A DNA stretch of 57,305 nt, taken from NCBI GenBank assembly GCA_964354155.1, contig CAYGYG010000017.1:1-57305 (forward strand), given 5' to 3'. The translations under genes were made by a program, and so were the position numbers. Origin of the DNA: CAYGYG01 sp964354155 (GTDB lineage: Bacteria > Hydrothermota > Tepidihabitantia > SM23-42 > CAYGYG01). The notes beneath the pieces are model-generated. The model had not been told where the DNA came from. It saw only the letters and a list, made by a program, of their open reading frames with translations, and ran no database searches. Positions 7,108 to 16,061 of this stretch are shown piece after piece. Numbering within the stretch: position 1 is the first letter of the stretch; every line of letters begins with the position of its first letter.

Positions 7108-9726
7108 ATGATCAGCACCCGGCTCGGCAAATACGAGATCAAACGTTGGCTCGGCGGCGGTCAGTTCGGGGACGTCTACCTTGCCTTTGATACCATTCTG
7201 AAATCCGAGTTTGCCCTCAAAGTATCGCGCATGCGTGACGATGAAATCGTCATGCTCAAAGACGAGGCCCGGCTTCTGGCCTCGCTCAATCATCCCAATG
7301 TCGTCCGGTTCTACAACATCGACGCCATTGACGGTAAGTTCGTGCTCGTGATGGAGTATGTCGCCGGAACCAGCCTGCGCGGACTGATCCGGCAGCAAGG
7401 CCGGCTCAAGCTTGACCGATCTTCGGCAATCATCCAGCAGGTCTTCGCCGCCCTTGACTATGCCCACCGTCTCGGCGTCATCCATCGCGACCTGAAACCT
7501 GAGAACATCCTCATCGCGGCCGACGATTATGTCAAGCTCACCGACTTCGGTCTGGCCCGATTCATCAAGCCCGGCTCGATCTCGGCCTCGACGGCCGGGA
7601 CGCCAGTCTATATGGCGCCCGAAGCATGGGCCGGAAAAGCCTCTTCGGCCGCCGATATCTGGTCCGCCACCGCCGTCTTTTATGAAATGCTGACCGGGCG
7701 GCCTCCCTTCCTCTCCGGCAATCTTGAAGAGCTCCACACCCTCATCCAGATCGGCGACTTCGTCCCGCCGGCCACGCTGGAACCAACTTTGCCGGGGACC
7801 GTACAGGCGCTGATCGACAAGGGCCTGTCTCCAGTCGCCGACGAGCGGCCCGGTCCGGACGAGTTCGCGGCCCGGCTGTCGCAGGGGGAAGGAGCTATTG
7901 TCATTCCGCACGTTGACGGCCGCCGGACTTCACCGGGGCCGGCCGCGATCACCCCGACCCCGGCGCAGCAGGAGATACTGAACGATTTGACCGGGCCCAT
8001 TATCGTCTTTGGCGCACCCGGTTCGGGCAAGACCGAAACCCTGACGATGGGGGTCATCAAGAAAGTCAACGATGGGGTGAATCCCGGCGACATAATGGTC
8101 GTCACCTTCACCAGCAAAGCTGCGGGAGATCTCAAAGACCGGCTCAAAAAGACAATCCGGGGTGAAGATGGTGTCGATGATGTCTGGGTGGGTACTTTCC
8201 ACCTTCAGGCCCTGAAGATCCTGCGCCGCTGGGCGCCCCGCCTTGATTATAGCGAGGATTTCGAAGTACTGGCGCCTGATGAGATCGTGTCGTCCCGGTC
8301 CGTTCCCGGGCCCGGGTCGCACCGGACCAAAGCGATCATGGCCGCGATCGGGTGCTTCAAGGCGAACGGCCTGGGACCGGATGCAGTTGAGCCGAAATCC
8401 CGCTGGGACGAGGAATGCCTCGCCTTCTATCGGAACTACCGGCAGGCCTGCCGCCGGCACAACATAATGGACTTTGACGATCTTATCCTCTACACCCTGG
8501 AACTGCTCGAAAAACACGAAGACGTACGTTCATACTATGCCGGCAAATTCAAGCATATTTTCGTCGACGAGCTCCAGGATACGAACCTTGCCGAATACCG
8601 GCTGCTGCGCCACTTTTCCTCGGAGCACAACAATATTCTTTTCACGGGCGATGAGGACCAGGCCATCTACGGCTGGCGTGGCGCCCGCAAGGACCTGATG
8701 TACAAGGTCTATAACGACTACCCCTCGATGCGGGCGTTTGTTCTCAACCGGTCCTTCCGTCTGCCCCAGCGGATTGTCGAGCTGGCACAGAGCCTTATTC
8801 TCCGGAACAAGGATTTCAAGGAGCATGTGATCCCCATCAGCAAAACCGATTCCGGCCGCGTCGTCGTCTATCCGGCCGCCCACGACAACGACGAAGCCGC
8901 TTTCGTCGTCAAGGAGATTTCATCACTGGTCAAGAAACGAGAACGCTCCTACGGCGACTGCGCCATCCTCTACCGCCGCAATGTGCAGTCGCGGCCCTTC
9001 GAAGAGGCCCTTGCCGATCAACGTATTCCCCACACGTTGATCGGCGGCGAACGCTTCTATACGCGTTCCGAGGTGAAGATGTTCGTCGACTACCTGACCT
9101 CAGTCGCGGAGGGTGATGAAAGATTGGCCCGGGAATCGATCGGGCGCATTCTGAATCTCGATGCCGGCCAGCAAGAGAGATTTGCGGCCCGGGCCGATCA
9201 GTCCCGGCCCGACGAGCGATCGCGCAAGGTGGGCACTGCGGTCAAATGCCTTGATATCTTCCGGGCCCAGGTTCGGGAAAAAGACCTGCTCCACCCGGTG
9301 CAAATCCTGGATGCGATCATAACCGCGTCGGGCGCGGCCCGCCCCGACACCGTCCGCAGCGAGAACATCAAAGAGCTGTACCGTGTCGCTAAGCCGTTCG
9401 CCCCCGGCGAACTGAGCGACCTGCTGGAACAGGTCCGGCTGATCGAAAACCTGGACCTTGCCGACTGGTCGCGTGATGCGGTCCGGCTCCTGACCGTACA
9501 CTCGGCCAAGGGGCTTGAGTTTCCGGTCGTGTTCCTTACCGGCATGATCGAGGGTCAGTTCCCGATGCTCCGGAGCCTCAACGACCCGCGCGACCTCGAG
9601 GAGGAACGCCGCCTCTGCTATGTCGCGATAACCCGGGCCCGCGAGACGCTCTACCTAACCTACCCCAAGGTGCACCACGGCCGCTTCCACAATCCATCCC
9701 GTTTCATCGTGGACATGATCGGATGA
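7108..9726 (+). CDS. Ser/Thr protein kinase - UvrD/Rep-type helicase fusion
   Basis: One uninterrupted 872-residue frame encodes two complete enzymes. Residues about 8-260 are a Hanks-type kinase: glycine loop GGGQFGDVY, catalytic lysine in ALKVS, HRDLKPEN (HRD at 126-128), DFG at 146-148 and GTPVYMAPE. After a linker of about 25 residues comes a superfamily 1A helicase: Walker A GAPGSGKT (302-309), VTFTSKAA, FVDELQDTN (D487, E488), GDEDQAIYGWRGA, NRSFRLPQRI, LLTVHSAKGLEFPVV, and motif VI near 832-847 (RRLCYVAITRARE). All catalytic motifs look intact in both halves. The helicase part, about 590 residues, is shorter than PcrA/UvrD (about 720), with a small 2B region. Expected to translocate 3'-5' on single-stranded DNA under phosphorylation control. 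It converges on the GGDEF gene. Confidence 0.92.
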   Translation: MISTRLGKYEIKRWLGGGQFGDVYLAFDTILKSEFALKVSRMRDDEIVMLKDEARLLASLNHPNVVRFYNIDAIDGKFVLVMEYVAGTSLRGLIRQQGRLKLDRSSAIIQQVFAALDYAHRLGVIHRDLKPENILIAADDYVKLTDFGLARFIKPGSISASTAGTPVYMAPEAWAGKASSAADIWSATAVFYEMLTGRPPFLSGNLEELHTLIQIGDFVPPATLEPTLPGTVQALIDKGLSPVADERPGPDEFAARLSQGEGAIVIPHVDGRRTSPGPAAITPTPAQQEILNDLTGPIIVFGAPGSGKTETLTMGVIKKVNDGVNPGDIMVVTFTSKAAGDLKDRLKKTIRGEDGVDDVWVGTFHLQALKILRRWAPRLDYSEDFEVLAPDEIVSSRSVPGPGSHRTKAIMAAIGCFKANGLGPDAVEPKSRWDEECLAFYRNYRQACRRHNIMDFDDLILYTLELLEKHEDVRSYYAGKFKHIFVDELQDTNLAEYRLLRHFSSEHNNILFTGDEDQAIYGWRGARKDLMYKVYNDYPSMRAFVLNRSFRLPQRIVELAQSLILRNKDFKEHVIPISKTDSGRVVVYPAAHDNDEAAFVVKEISSLVKKRERSYGDCAILYRRNVQSRPFEEALADQRIPHTLIGGERFYTRSEVKMFVDYLTSVAEGDERLARESIGRILNLDAGQQERFAARADQSRPDERSRKVGTAVKCLDIFRAQVREKDLLHPVQILDAIITASGAARPDTVRSENIKELYRVAKPFAPGELSDLLEQVRLIENLDLADWSRDAVRLLTVHSAKGLEFPVVFLTGMIEGQFPMLRSLNDPRDLEEERRLCYVAITRARETLYLTYPKVHHGRFHNPSRFIVDMIG

Positions 9727-9803
9727 TTACGCCTTCTTGGGAAACGGTACCGGGGGGGGTTACTGATTATTCAATAACACAATAACACAGCAACAAAGCA
9801 ACG
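9727..9803. other. convergent intergenic spacer with AACA-rich tract
   Basis: The 77 bases between the two convergent stop codons hold a run of eight G residues and a degenerate AATAACACA/CAACAAAGCAAC tract. No hairpin followed by a T-run is visible in either direction. Confidence 0.5.
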
Positions 9804-11219
9804 CTACTTCTTGCCCGCCGTGATGACCCGGTTGCGGCCGGTGTCTTTGCCCTCGTACATCGCGTGGTCAGCCATACCGACCAGTTCCTCGCGGTTGCCG
9901 GCGTCCTCGGGGAAGGAAGCCAGGCCGAGCGTCACCGTCAAGTAGAACGTCTTACCGTCGGTGGCGTTGAAGGGTTTCTTGCAGACTTCCTGACGAATCG
10001 TCTCGGCAATCACCGCGGCCGCCTTCTTGGTCGTCCGGGGCAGGACCACGATGTATTCGTCGCCTCCGAACCGGACACAGACATCGTCGCGGCGCACCGA
10101 GCTCTTGATGCGCTCGCCGACACCACGCAGAGTTTCACTCCCGACGAGGTGACCGAAGTTGTCGTTGACGTTCTTGAAGTGGTCCACGTCAAGAAAGATC
10201 AGTGATATCGGAGAATCGTCGAGCTTCACTTTGAGAAACAGCGCTTCGAGATACTGGTTGAAAAACCTCGTGTTGTAAAGCTTGGTCAGGTCATCGATAA
10301 CGGTCATATGTTCGATCTGGTGATAAAGCGAAGCATTCTGCAAGGCAATGGTGGCGTGTTCGATCATGGTTTCGAAGATGTTCAGGTCATCCTGGTCGAA
10401 ATTCTCCGCGCCGATCTTGTTGATGACCTCAACGATTCCGATGACCTTCTCCCGGCTGCGCAGCGGCACACAGAGAATCGACTTGGTCTTGAACCTCGTG
10501 TGCTTATCGACGCCGGGAAAGAACCGGGGATCCTTGGAAACATCCGGCACGATAAGTGGAATACCGCGCTGGGCAACCCACCCGGCGACGCCCTGTCCCA
10601 TCTTGATCCGCGCCCCCCTTAACTTGTCGGCCGCTTCACCGGCCGCGGCTTCGAAGACGAGTTCCCCGGTCGTCTCATCGGTCAGCAGTACTGACCAGGC
10701 CTCGGCCTTGACCAGGTCGGCCGTCTTCTTGATGATCACACTGAATATTTCCTTGGGGTCGAGACTGGAATTGAGGGATTTGGCAATCTCGTTTAACGCC
10801 CTGAGTTCGTTCACCCTTAGTCGCAACTGGGCCACCGTTCTCAGATTCTCCATGTACAACTCGCGCTCGCGGAGGGCCTTCTTGACCTTGTCGATGAGCA
10901 CCTCCCGGCGGTAGGGCCGTTTCAGGAGACTGCTGATCTTGTAGTCGAACGATTTGAAAAACATCTCGTGATCGACGTTGTCGCCGATCACGATGATCGG
11001 CATCACCGAGTCGAGACTGCGAATGCCCGAAACGGCTTCGATCCGCCCCTCGAGATACGATTCGTCGAGAACGATAAGATCGTAGGAACCGCTCTTCAAC
11101 TCCCTCACGACCTCATCTTTCTCAAGCACGATCTTCGCGCCCAGCGAGCAGTCCGCCATAATCCGCGCCAGGGTCACGCCCCTGAGCCGGTCGTCGTCGT
11201 AGACTAGGATGCTGCTCAT
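9804..11219 (-). CDS. REC-GAF-GGDEF diguanylate cyclase
   Basis: This 471-residue protein has a receiver domain (about 1-120; acidic DDD at 8-10, phospho-acceptor D52 in VLDES, lysine in LLKRPYR), a short coiled linker, a GAF domain (about 155-300) and a GGDEF domain (about 310-471). The active-site motif reads GGDEY, a permitted variant. RRDD lies exactly five residues ahead of it, matching the RxxD inhibitory site that binds c-di-GMP, so product feedback is expected. It should make c-di-GMP from two GTP when its receiver is phosphorylated or its GAF ligand binds. Its ATG overlaps the stop of the upstream cyclase-like gene by four bases (ATGA). It is the last gene of the five-gene operon; no histidine kinase is nearby. 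Confidence 0.93.
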   Translation of the reverse strand: MSSILVYDDDRLRGVTLARIMADCSLGAKIVLEKDEVVRELKSGSYDLIVLDESYLEGRIEAVSGIRSLDSVMPIIVIGDNVDHEMFFKSFDYKISSLLKRPYRREVLIDKVKKALRERELYMENLRTVAQLRLRVNELRALNEIAKSLNSSLDPKEIFSVIIKKTADLVKAEAWSVLLTDETTGELVFEAAAGEAADKLRGARIKMGQGVAGWVAQRGIPLIVPDVSKDPRFFPGVDKHTRFKTKSILCVPLRSREKVIGIVEVINKIGAENFDQDDLNIFETMIEHATIALQNASLYHQIEHMTVIDDLTKLYNTRFFNQYLEALFLKVKLDDSPISLIFLDVDHFKNVNDNFGHLVGSETLRGVGERIKSSVRRDDVCVRFGGDEYIVVLPRTTKKAAAVIAETIRQEVCKKPFNATDGKTFYLTVTLGLASFPEDAGNREELVGMADHAMYEGKDTGRNRVITAGKK

Positions 11220-13588
11220 TTCACCTCATGGGGTACGACCTCAAACAGCAATTTCAGTTTCTTGCCGTGCTCGTCGTACAGATTACCATGCTCGTCAAGT
11301 TCCAGACTCCGCGGCAGTTCGTAGGCGACCGCACGCTCCTTGTCGTCGGCAATGCAATAAGTCCCCAGTTTCTTAAGCGAGAAGAAAAGATCATTTAGCA
11401 AATAGCCCCGGTCGTCGCTCCGCACCTTGGTGACCATGTCGGTCAGCGCGACGAAATCCTGATCACTCTTGATCGGTATCAGGTCGAAGTGCTCGATGTT
11501 GGCGATCAGGTTGATGACCGAGTTAATGTCGGTGAGGATGACGGACCGGCTCGGCTCCTTACCCATTGAAAAGAAATTCGCGTCGGATAAGAGCGGGCCG
11601 ACCAGATCCGGATCGCCGAACGAGTTGAGCCCGAAGACAAGGTCGCGTCCCGGCATGCCCGATGCGATGCCGACGCCGATTCGAAAAAGGCTGCGGAACG
11701 CCGGTGGGAGCAGCGCGTACATGATGCCTTCGACCTTCACTTCCCGTTCCTTCAGCTCACCAAACCACTCCCGGTAGTGGACGAAGTTCGCCTTGATGAA
11801 CTCCTCGGCCTTCTTGACCATATCGAGAGAACAGAGAATGGCGCGTTTCGCACTGTCCTCGGCCGGCATGAGTTCGAACTCGCCGCCCGAGAATATCGAA
11901 TAGCGGAGTTTGAATCCCTTTCCGGTGACCGCCTCAGTGTATGACCGCTCGTAGAGCGCCTTGGAATTATCGCCGAACCAGGCGATCCCTCCATCCCCGG
12001 TGTCTTTGAGCAAGAACCCCCCGTACTTGCGGACAATGCTGCTCATCTCAAGGCTGAACTTGTACTTGATCTTGCGTTCCTTTTCGGCATTCTGCAGCCG
12101 GGCACCCATATAGGTCGAACCGCGGATATCATAACATAACACGGTGACCGCCCGGTAGTAGTTCTTCAAGTACCGGGCAAGCGCCGGGCCGTTCTCGACC
12201 TCGATGTTTCCGACATCGCCGGCCGGATAGAGAATCTTGGCCTTGTTGAGGACAATCGCACCGAAATTCACGAGATCGCTGGTCTTGAACTTCTTCTTCT
12301 GATACTCGCGCGGCGGCCAGATGTCGAGCAGGCTGAATATGCGCTGGCCGAGGATTACCGGGTTGACTTCGTTCCGGAAGAAATCGAAGTAGTTCTTGTA
12401 GATGGTCTCTACGTTAAGGTCGCCGCCCAACATCCCACGCTTCTCGTAGTTCCCGATGCAGGCAAGCTCTTCGCGGACCCCCGGGTCGTTCTTTGACTTC
12501 TTGAAGCAGACCTCGATATTGCGCATCAGCGTATCGGCGTACGTCTTCCATTCGTCTTTTGAAAGATCGCCGTAATTCAGGAAGAAGACGGTTTCATCGT
12601 GCAGGTCATTGATGCTGACGGCGGGCGACACCGGAAACATCTTCCGGAATTGTTCGGCCGACGCCATGCGCAGTTTGACGATGTCCTCCATGACAAGTTC
12701 GTTCCGCTTCCGGCGGTCCAGGTAGTCACCGATATGAAACAGGTGCCCCAAAAGCATTCGCTGGAGGCGCGTAAACAGAGTGCTGATCCGAAGCAGAATC
12801 TCGGGACCCCCGGTCGTACCGATCTCGCCCATCACCGATTCGCGTAATTCCTTGTTGGCTTCGTTGTACAGGTTCTTGAGTTGTTCTTTCACCCGCGCCG
12901 AGAACATGTCTAGTTCCTTTATGTCGTCGGCGGTCAGGCGCTCGGTTTCCTCAAGCCGATTGATGATGGCCTTAACGAGCCGCATTATCGAAGCGTCGCT
13001 CAAGTACCGCCGGTAGACAACCGGGATGCCGGCCAAATCCTGAATCCTCTTGAAGGTCTTCTGTTCAATGTCCCGGATCAAATCCCCGACCTGGAATTCG
13101 CAGCGGGCCGTCATGATTGCGGTGTGGATTGCCTTCAGCAACGTGGGGGCCAGCTTGTACTGCCCCATCTTCCCCTTGAACGTCTCGAAATCGATTGCGT
13201 CCGGCTCGATATGTAAATCCCTGATCCGGTCGAATATCTTGCCGAGCCCGCCATCGATCGTGCTGCGGAAAATCTCGTGTTCGGCCAATTCGTGGAGGCG
13301 CAGCTTCCGCAGCGCAAGGTAGAGGGGCAGAATCATCTTCGGGTCCTGGGCCAGAGCAAGAACCGTGCTTTCGTTGAGCGTGTAGGGCAGGCTGATGAAG
13401 AATCCGGCCGCGCTGCGGAACGGTCTCAAGATATCCACCGACAGGTTCGAAATCCTCAAGGCATGTTCCAAGGAGACGATCTGCTCCTTGTAGGATGCCG
13501 GGTTCACAAAACGCTCCGTAAGCTGGGCCGCATAGCGGCTCTCGTTCTCGAGAACGGTCTGGATGTCGCCCAACCTGGTCTTGGTCAT
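11216..13588 (-). CDS. class III nucleotide-cyclase-like protein, paralogue B
   Basis: The 790-residue product has a long helical N-terminal region (about 1-470) that I do not recognise, followed by a class III cyclase catalytic fold. VLCYDIRGST contributes D487 and LLKDTGDGG contributes D532; these two metal-binding Asp are 45 residues apart, as in active cyclases, and the lysine before the second motif matches the adenine-selecting Lys. The stretch GVGIASGMPGRDLVFG then FGDPDLVG follows. The Asn-Arg transition-state pair normally found after that point is not obvious, so activity and product are open. The start follows the previous stop by one base; the end overlaps the GGDEF start. Paralogous to the neighbouring 13590-16061 gene. 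Confidence 0.8.
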   Translation of the reverse strand: MTKTRLGDIQTVLENESRYAAQLTERFVNPASYKEQIVSLEHALRISNLSVDILRPFRSAAGFFISLPYTLNESTVLALAQDPKMILPLYLALRKLRLHELAEHEIFRSTIDGGLGKIFDRIRDLHIEPDAIDFETFKGKMGQYKLAPTLLKAIHTAIMTARCEFQVGDLIRDIEQKTFKRIQDLAGIPVVYRRYLSDASIMRLVKAIINRLEETERLTADDIKELDMFSARVKEQLKNLYNEANKELRESVMGEIGTTGGPEILLRISTLFTRLQRMLLGHLFHIGDYLDRRKRNELVMEDIVKLRMASAEQFRKMFPVSPAVSINDLHDETVFFLNYGDLSKDEWKTYADTLMRNIEVCFKKSKNDPGVREELACIGNYEKRGMLGGDLNVETIYKNYFDFFRNEVNPVILGQRIFSLLDIWPPREYQKKKFKTSDLVNFGAIVLNKAKILYPAGDVGNIEVENGPALARYLKNYYRAVTVLCYDIRGSTYMGARLQNAEKERKIKYKFSLEMSSIVRKYGGFLLKDTGDGGIAWFGDNSKALYERSYTEAVTGKGFKLRYSIFSGGEFELMPAEDSAKRAILCSLDMVKKAEEFIKANFVHYREWFGELKEREVKVEGIMYALLPPAFRSLFRIGVGIASGMPGRDLVFGLNSFGDPDLVGPLLSDANFFSMGKEPSRSVILTDINSVINLIANIEHFDLIPIKSDQDFVALTDMVTKVRSDDRGYLLNDLFFSLKKLGTYCIADDKERAVAYELPRSLELDEHGNLYDEHGKKLKLLFEVVPHEVK

Positions 13589-13589
13589 G

Positions 13590-16061
13590 TTAGCCCCTGC
13601 CCAGTTCGAACAGATACTTGGATCGTCCGCCTTTGCCGTCCATGAAGACGCCCTCGTCCTTCACCATCATTCCGAAATCGCCGACCATCGCGAACATCTT
13701 GCCTCCTCGGTCGTAACTGATCTTCCCTTCGATGCGCTTCGCCGACATCCTGAACATCTCGACCAGGAAACCCCGCCGCTGCTCGCGGACTTTGAGCCAG
13801 TACTCGAGCGCCTGGATCACATCACTGACGATCGGGTCGACCTTCAGGCCTCCCTCCGACAGGAAAGAAAACTTCGGTACATTCAAGATGATATTGTAGA
13901 TCGTCGCATCGTCGCAGAGGATGATCGAACCTTCCGGGTCCTTGGCCTTCGAAAAAATGTTCGCCTCGCGTACGAGCATCCCGGAAATATCCAGGTCGCC
14001 GTAGGCGTTGCGGTCCAGAAAAACCTCCCGCGGGCACAAGCCCGAGGCGATGCCGATGCCGACCTGGAATATCTTCTTGTACTCCGGCGGCATCGTGGCC
14101 AGAGTCACGCCTTCAAACCGGATCGACCTTTCCTCAACGTCCTTGAACCACTCCGGATACTTCAGAAGGTTCGCCTGCACGAATTCCTGGGCCTTCTGCA
14201 CCATTTCCATGGCGCAACGGGCCGCAGTAAGCCCGACCTCCGGCCCCGCCTTCGGTGCCGTCATGGTCCCCAGCCCTCCCCCGCCGCCCAACTGCGAAAC
14301 GATGTCGCGGCCGTTGGCGCAGAAGAAGATTATCCCGCCGTCGCCGATATCCTTTATCGGAATGCCTCCGTACTTGACAACGGGCTCGAGCATCGCTTCG
14401 TTAAAGAGATTACGGATCTCGTTCTCCATCCGGGCATTGCTCAACTTCGTGCCCATGAACGTCGATCCCCTGATGTCATAGACCATCACCGAAACGACCC
14501 CGCAGAATGCGTCTATCTCCCGGTAGTCATCCCCGCTCGGTCCGGTCCGACTCGATGCCTTCGCCTTCCGCTCGTCGTCAATCACACAATAGACATCATC
14601 ATCGGCCATTTGTTCGGCCAGGAATTTCACGTTCTCCTGTGATATTGTACCCAACGGCGGGAAATATTCAACAAGTTCTTCAAGCAGGTACGCGATCACG
14701 AGCGGACGGATCACCTCCGCCAGCGCTTGTTGAAACTGCTCAAGCAGGCGCGGTACGTCAAAGCGTTCGGCAAAAAGCCCGCCCTTCCGATACTGCCCGA
14801 CCAGCTCGGACTCGGTCTTATTGGCCTTGGCTCCTCGCGCCGCCTCTTTCAGTTCGCGCTGCAGCGCCGTATCATCATAGGAGATTCGGTGCTCGGCCAG
14901 GAAAGCCAGTTCAATCATATGCCGGTAACCAAGACCCCTGGTCCACGACAACACATCCGGCTTCTCGATCTGCAGTAACTGCTTGACGCCTTCTTCCTTA
15001 CGGGCCATGTCCTGGTATTGCATATCAAGGTCACGAATGTAGTAACCCATCTTGATAAACGGGGTGGTCATTTCGTTTACGGCAACCCGCAGAATTTCCT
15101 GGGTCGAAAAACGCTGGGCCGATTCGTAGACCTTCTGGGCGAACGTATTGACGTATTCGCGCATCTTGTTCCTTAACTCAATGAGCTTTTGACTCTTGTC
15201 GCTCTTCTCGGTGGTCAGCTGGCCGAGCTGCAGCGTCAATTTCTCCTTGAGGACGGCAAGAATATGGTCCACGGTCTGGTCGCTGACCGCCAGCGGGTAG
15301 GCGGTGATCGCGCCCTTGAGTTCTTCGCGCGAAAATACGTTACGCCGGGACATAAGCTCGACGAGTTTCTTCTCGGATTCGTCAACCACGCCGCCTTTCA
15401 GATAGCCCGACAGCAGGGTAAAAAAGCAGTAAGGCACCTTCCGGCTCTGAATCGCGGTAGCCAGGTACTTGAGGATCTCGCGCTCATCAAGCTTGGGCAC
15501 CATCACCGGCGCCTTCTCGTAAGCCTCGACGATGAGGGCATCTTCGATGTACATCGACGAAGCAATGACTTTCCGCGCGTAGTAAAAGAGACTGTTTATG
15601 ATGCGCGACACCTTATCCATTATCTCGGCGCTCAACTGCTCCGACGCGCGGATCTTCCCGGTCAGCGTGTCGCGCATGATCCTGCGGTTGACGACTTCAA
15701 AGAGGACGACGCGCTGCCCGTCGTCCTTGAGGAAGTTGCGGTACATCTTGATGAAATCTTCGCGGTAATTGCTGAAGAACTTCTCCCAGCGTGCCGCGTT
15801 CATTGATTCATCGCCTAAGTAGGTGAGCATCGTATTGATGAATTCCTCGTGCATGTGCACCAGGCGGCGCCCGACATAGAAAATGATCTTGCCTCGGGCC
15901 CGATGGTCCTTGAACAATCGCAGCTGCTCGTCCGATCCGAGCAGGCCTTCGATGACCGACAGGTGGTACTCAAACTCGTTGGGCCGGCCGTACTCATCCT
16001 GGAGCCGGGCCATGTAGCTGCTCCGGTCGATGACCAGTTCCTCCAATCTACTTCTTTCCAT
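13590..16061 (-). CDS. class III nucleotide-cyclase-like protein, paralogue A
   Basis: This 823-residue protein has the same layout as its downstream neighbour: an unrecognised, mostly helical N-terminal region of about 500 residues and a class III cyclase-like domain with VMVYDIRGST (D529) and PIKDIGDGG (D574), again 45 residues apart. A glycine-rich insertion (GGGGG near 595) separates the core strands. VGIGIASG and AYGDLDISG follow; the usual Asn-Arg pair is not evident. Tandem paralogues suggest a heterodimer, since class III active sites form at dimer interfaces, possibly with one degenerate partner; this is inference. The start overlaps the 3' end of mltG by 14 bases, so expression is coupled to it. 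Confidence 0.8.
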   Translation of the reverse strand: MERSRLEELVIDRSSYMARLQDEYGRPNEFEYHLSVIEGLLGSDEQLRLFKDHRARGKIIFYVGRRLVHMHEEFINTMLTYLGDESMNAARWEKFFSNYREDFIKMYRNFLKDDGQRVVLFEVVNRRIMRDTLTGKIRASEQLSAEIMDKVSRIINSLFYYARKVIASSMYIEDALIVEAYEKAPVMVPKLDEREILKYLATAIQSRKVPYCFFTLLSGYLKGGVVDESEKKLVELMSRRNVFSREELKGAITAYPLAVSDQTVDHILAVLKEKLTLQLGQLTTEKSDKSQKLIELRNKMREYVNTFAQKVYESAQRFSTQEILRVAVNEMTTPFIKMGYYIRDLDMQYQDMARKEEGVKQLLQIEKPDVLSWTRGLGYRHMIELAFLAEHRISYDDTALQRELKEAARGAKANKTESELVGQYRKGGLFAERFDVPRLLEQFQQALAEVIRPLVIAYLLEELVEYFPPLGTISQENVKFLAEQMADDDVYCVIDDERKAKASSRTGPSGDDYREIDAFCGVVSVMVYDIRGSTFMGTKLSNARMENEIRNLFNEAMLEPVVKYGGIPIKDIGDGGIIFFCANGRDIVSQLGGGGGLGTMTAPKAGPEVGLTAARCAMEMVQKAQEFVQANLLKYPEWFKDVEERSIRFEGVTLATMPPEYKKIFQVGIGIASGLCPREVFLDRNAYGDLDISGMLVREANIFSKAKDPEGSIILCDDATIYNIILNVPKFSFLSEGGLKVDPIVSDVIQALEYWLKVREQRRGFLVEMFRMSAKRIEGKISYDRGGKMFAMVGDFGMMVKDEGVFMDGKGGRSKYLFELGRG

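Noticed and set aside
13563..14642. Long open frame on the plus strand opposite the cyclase-like gene
   Set aside because: It is fully antisense to a gene with recognisable motifs, has no ribosome-binding site, and long antisense frames are common at this base composition.
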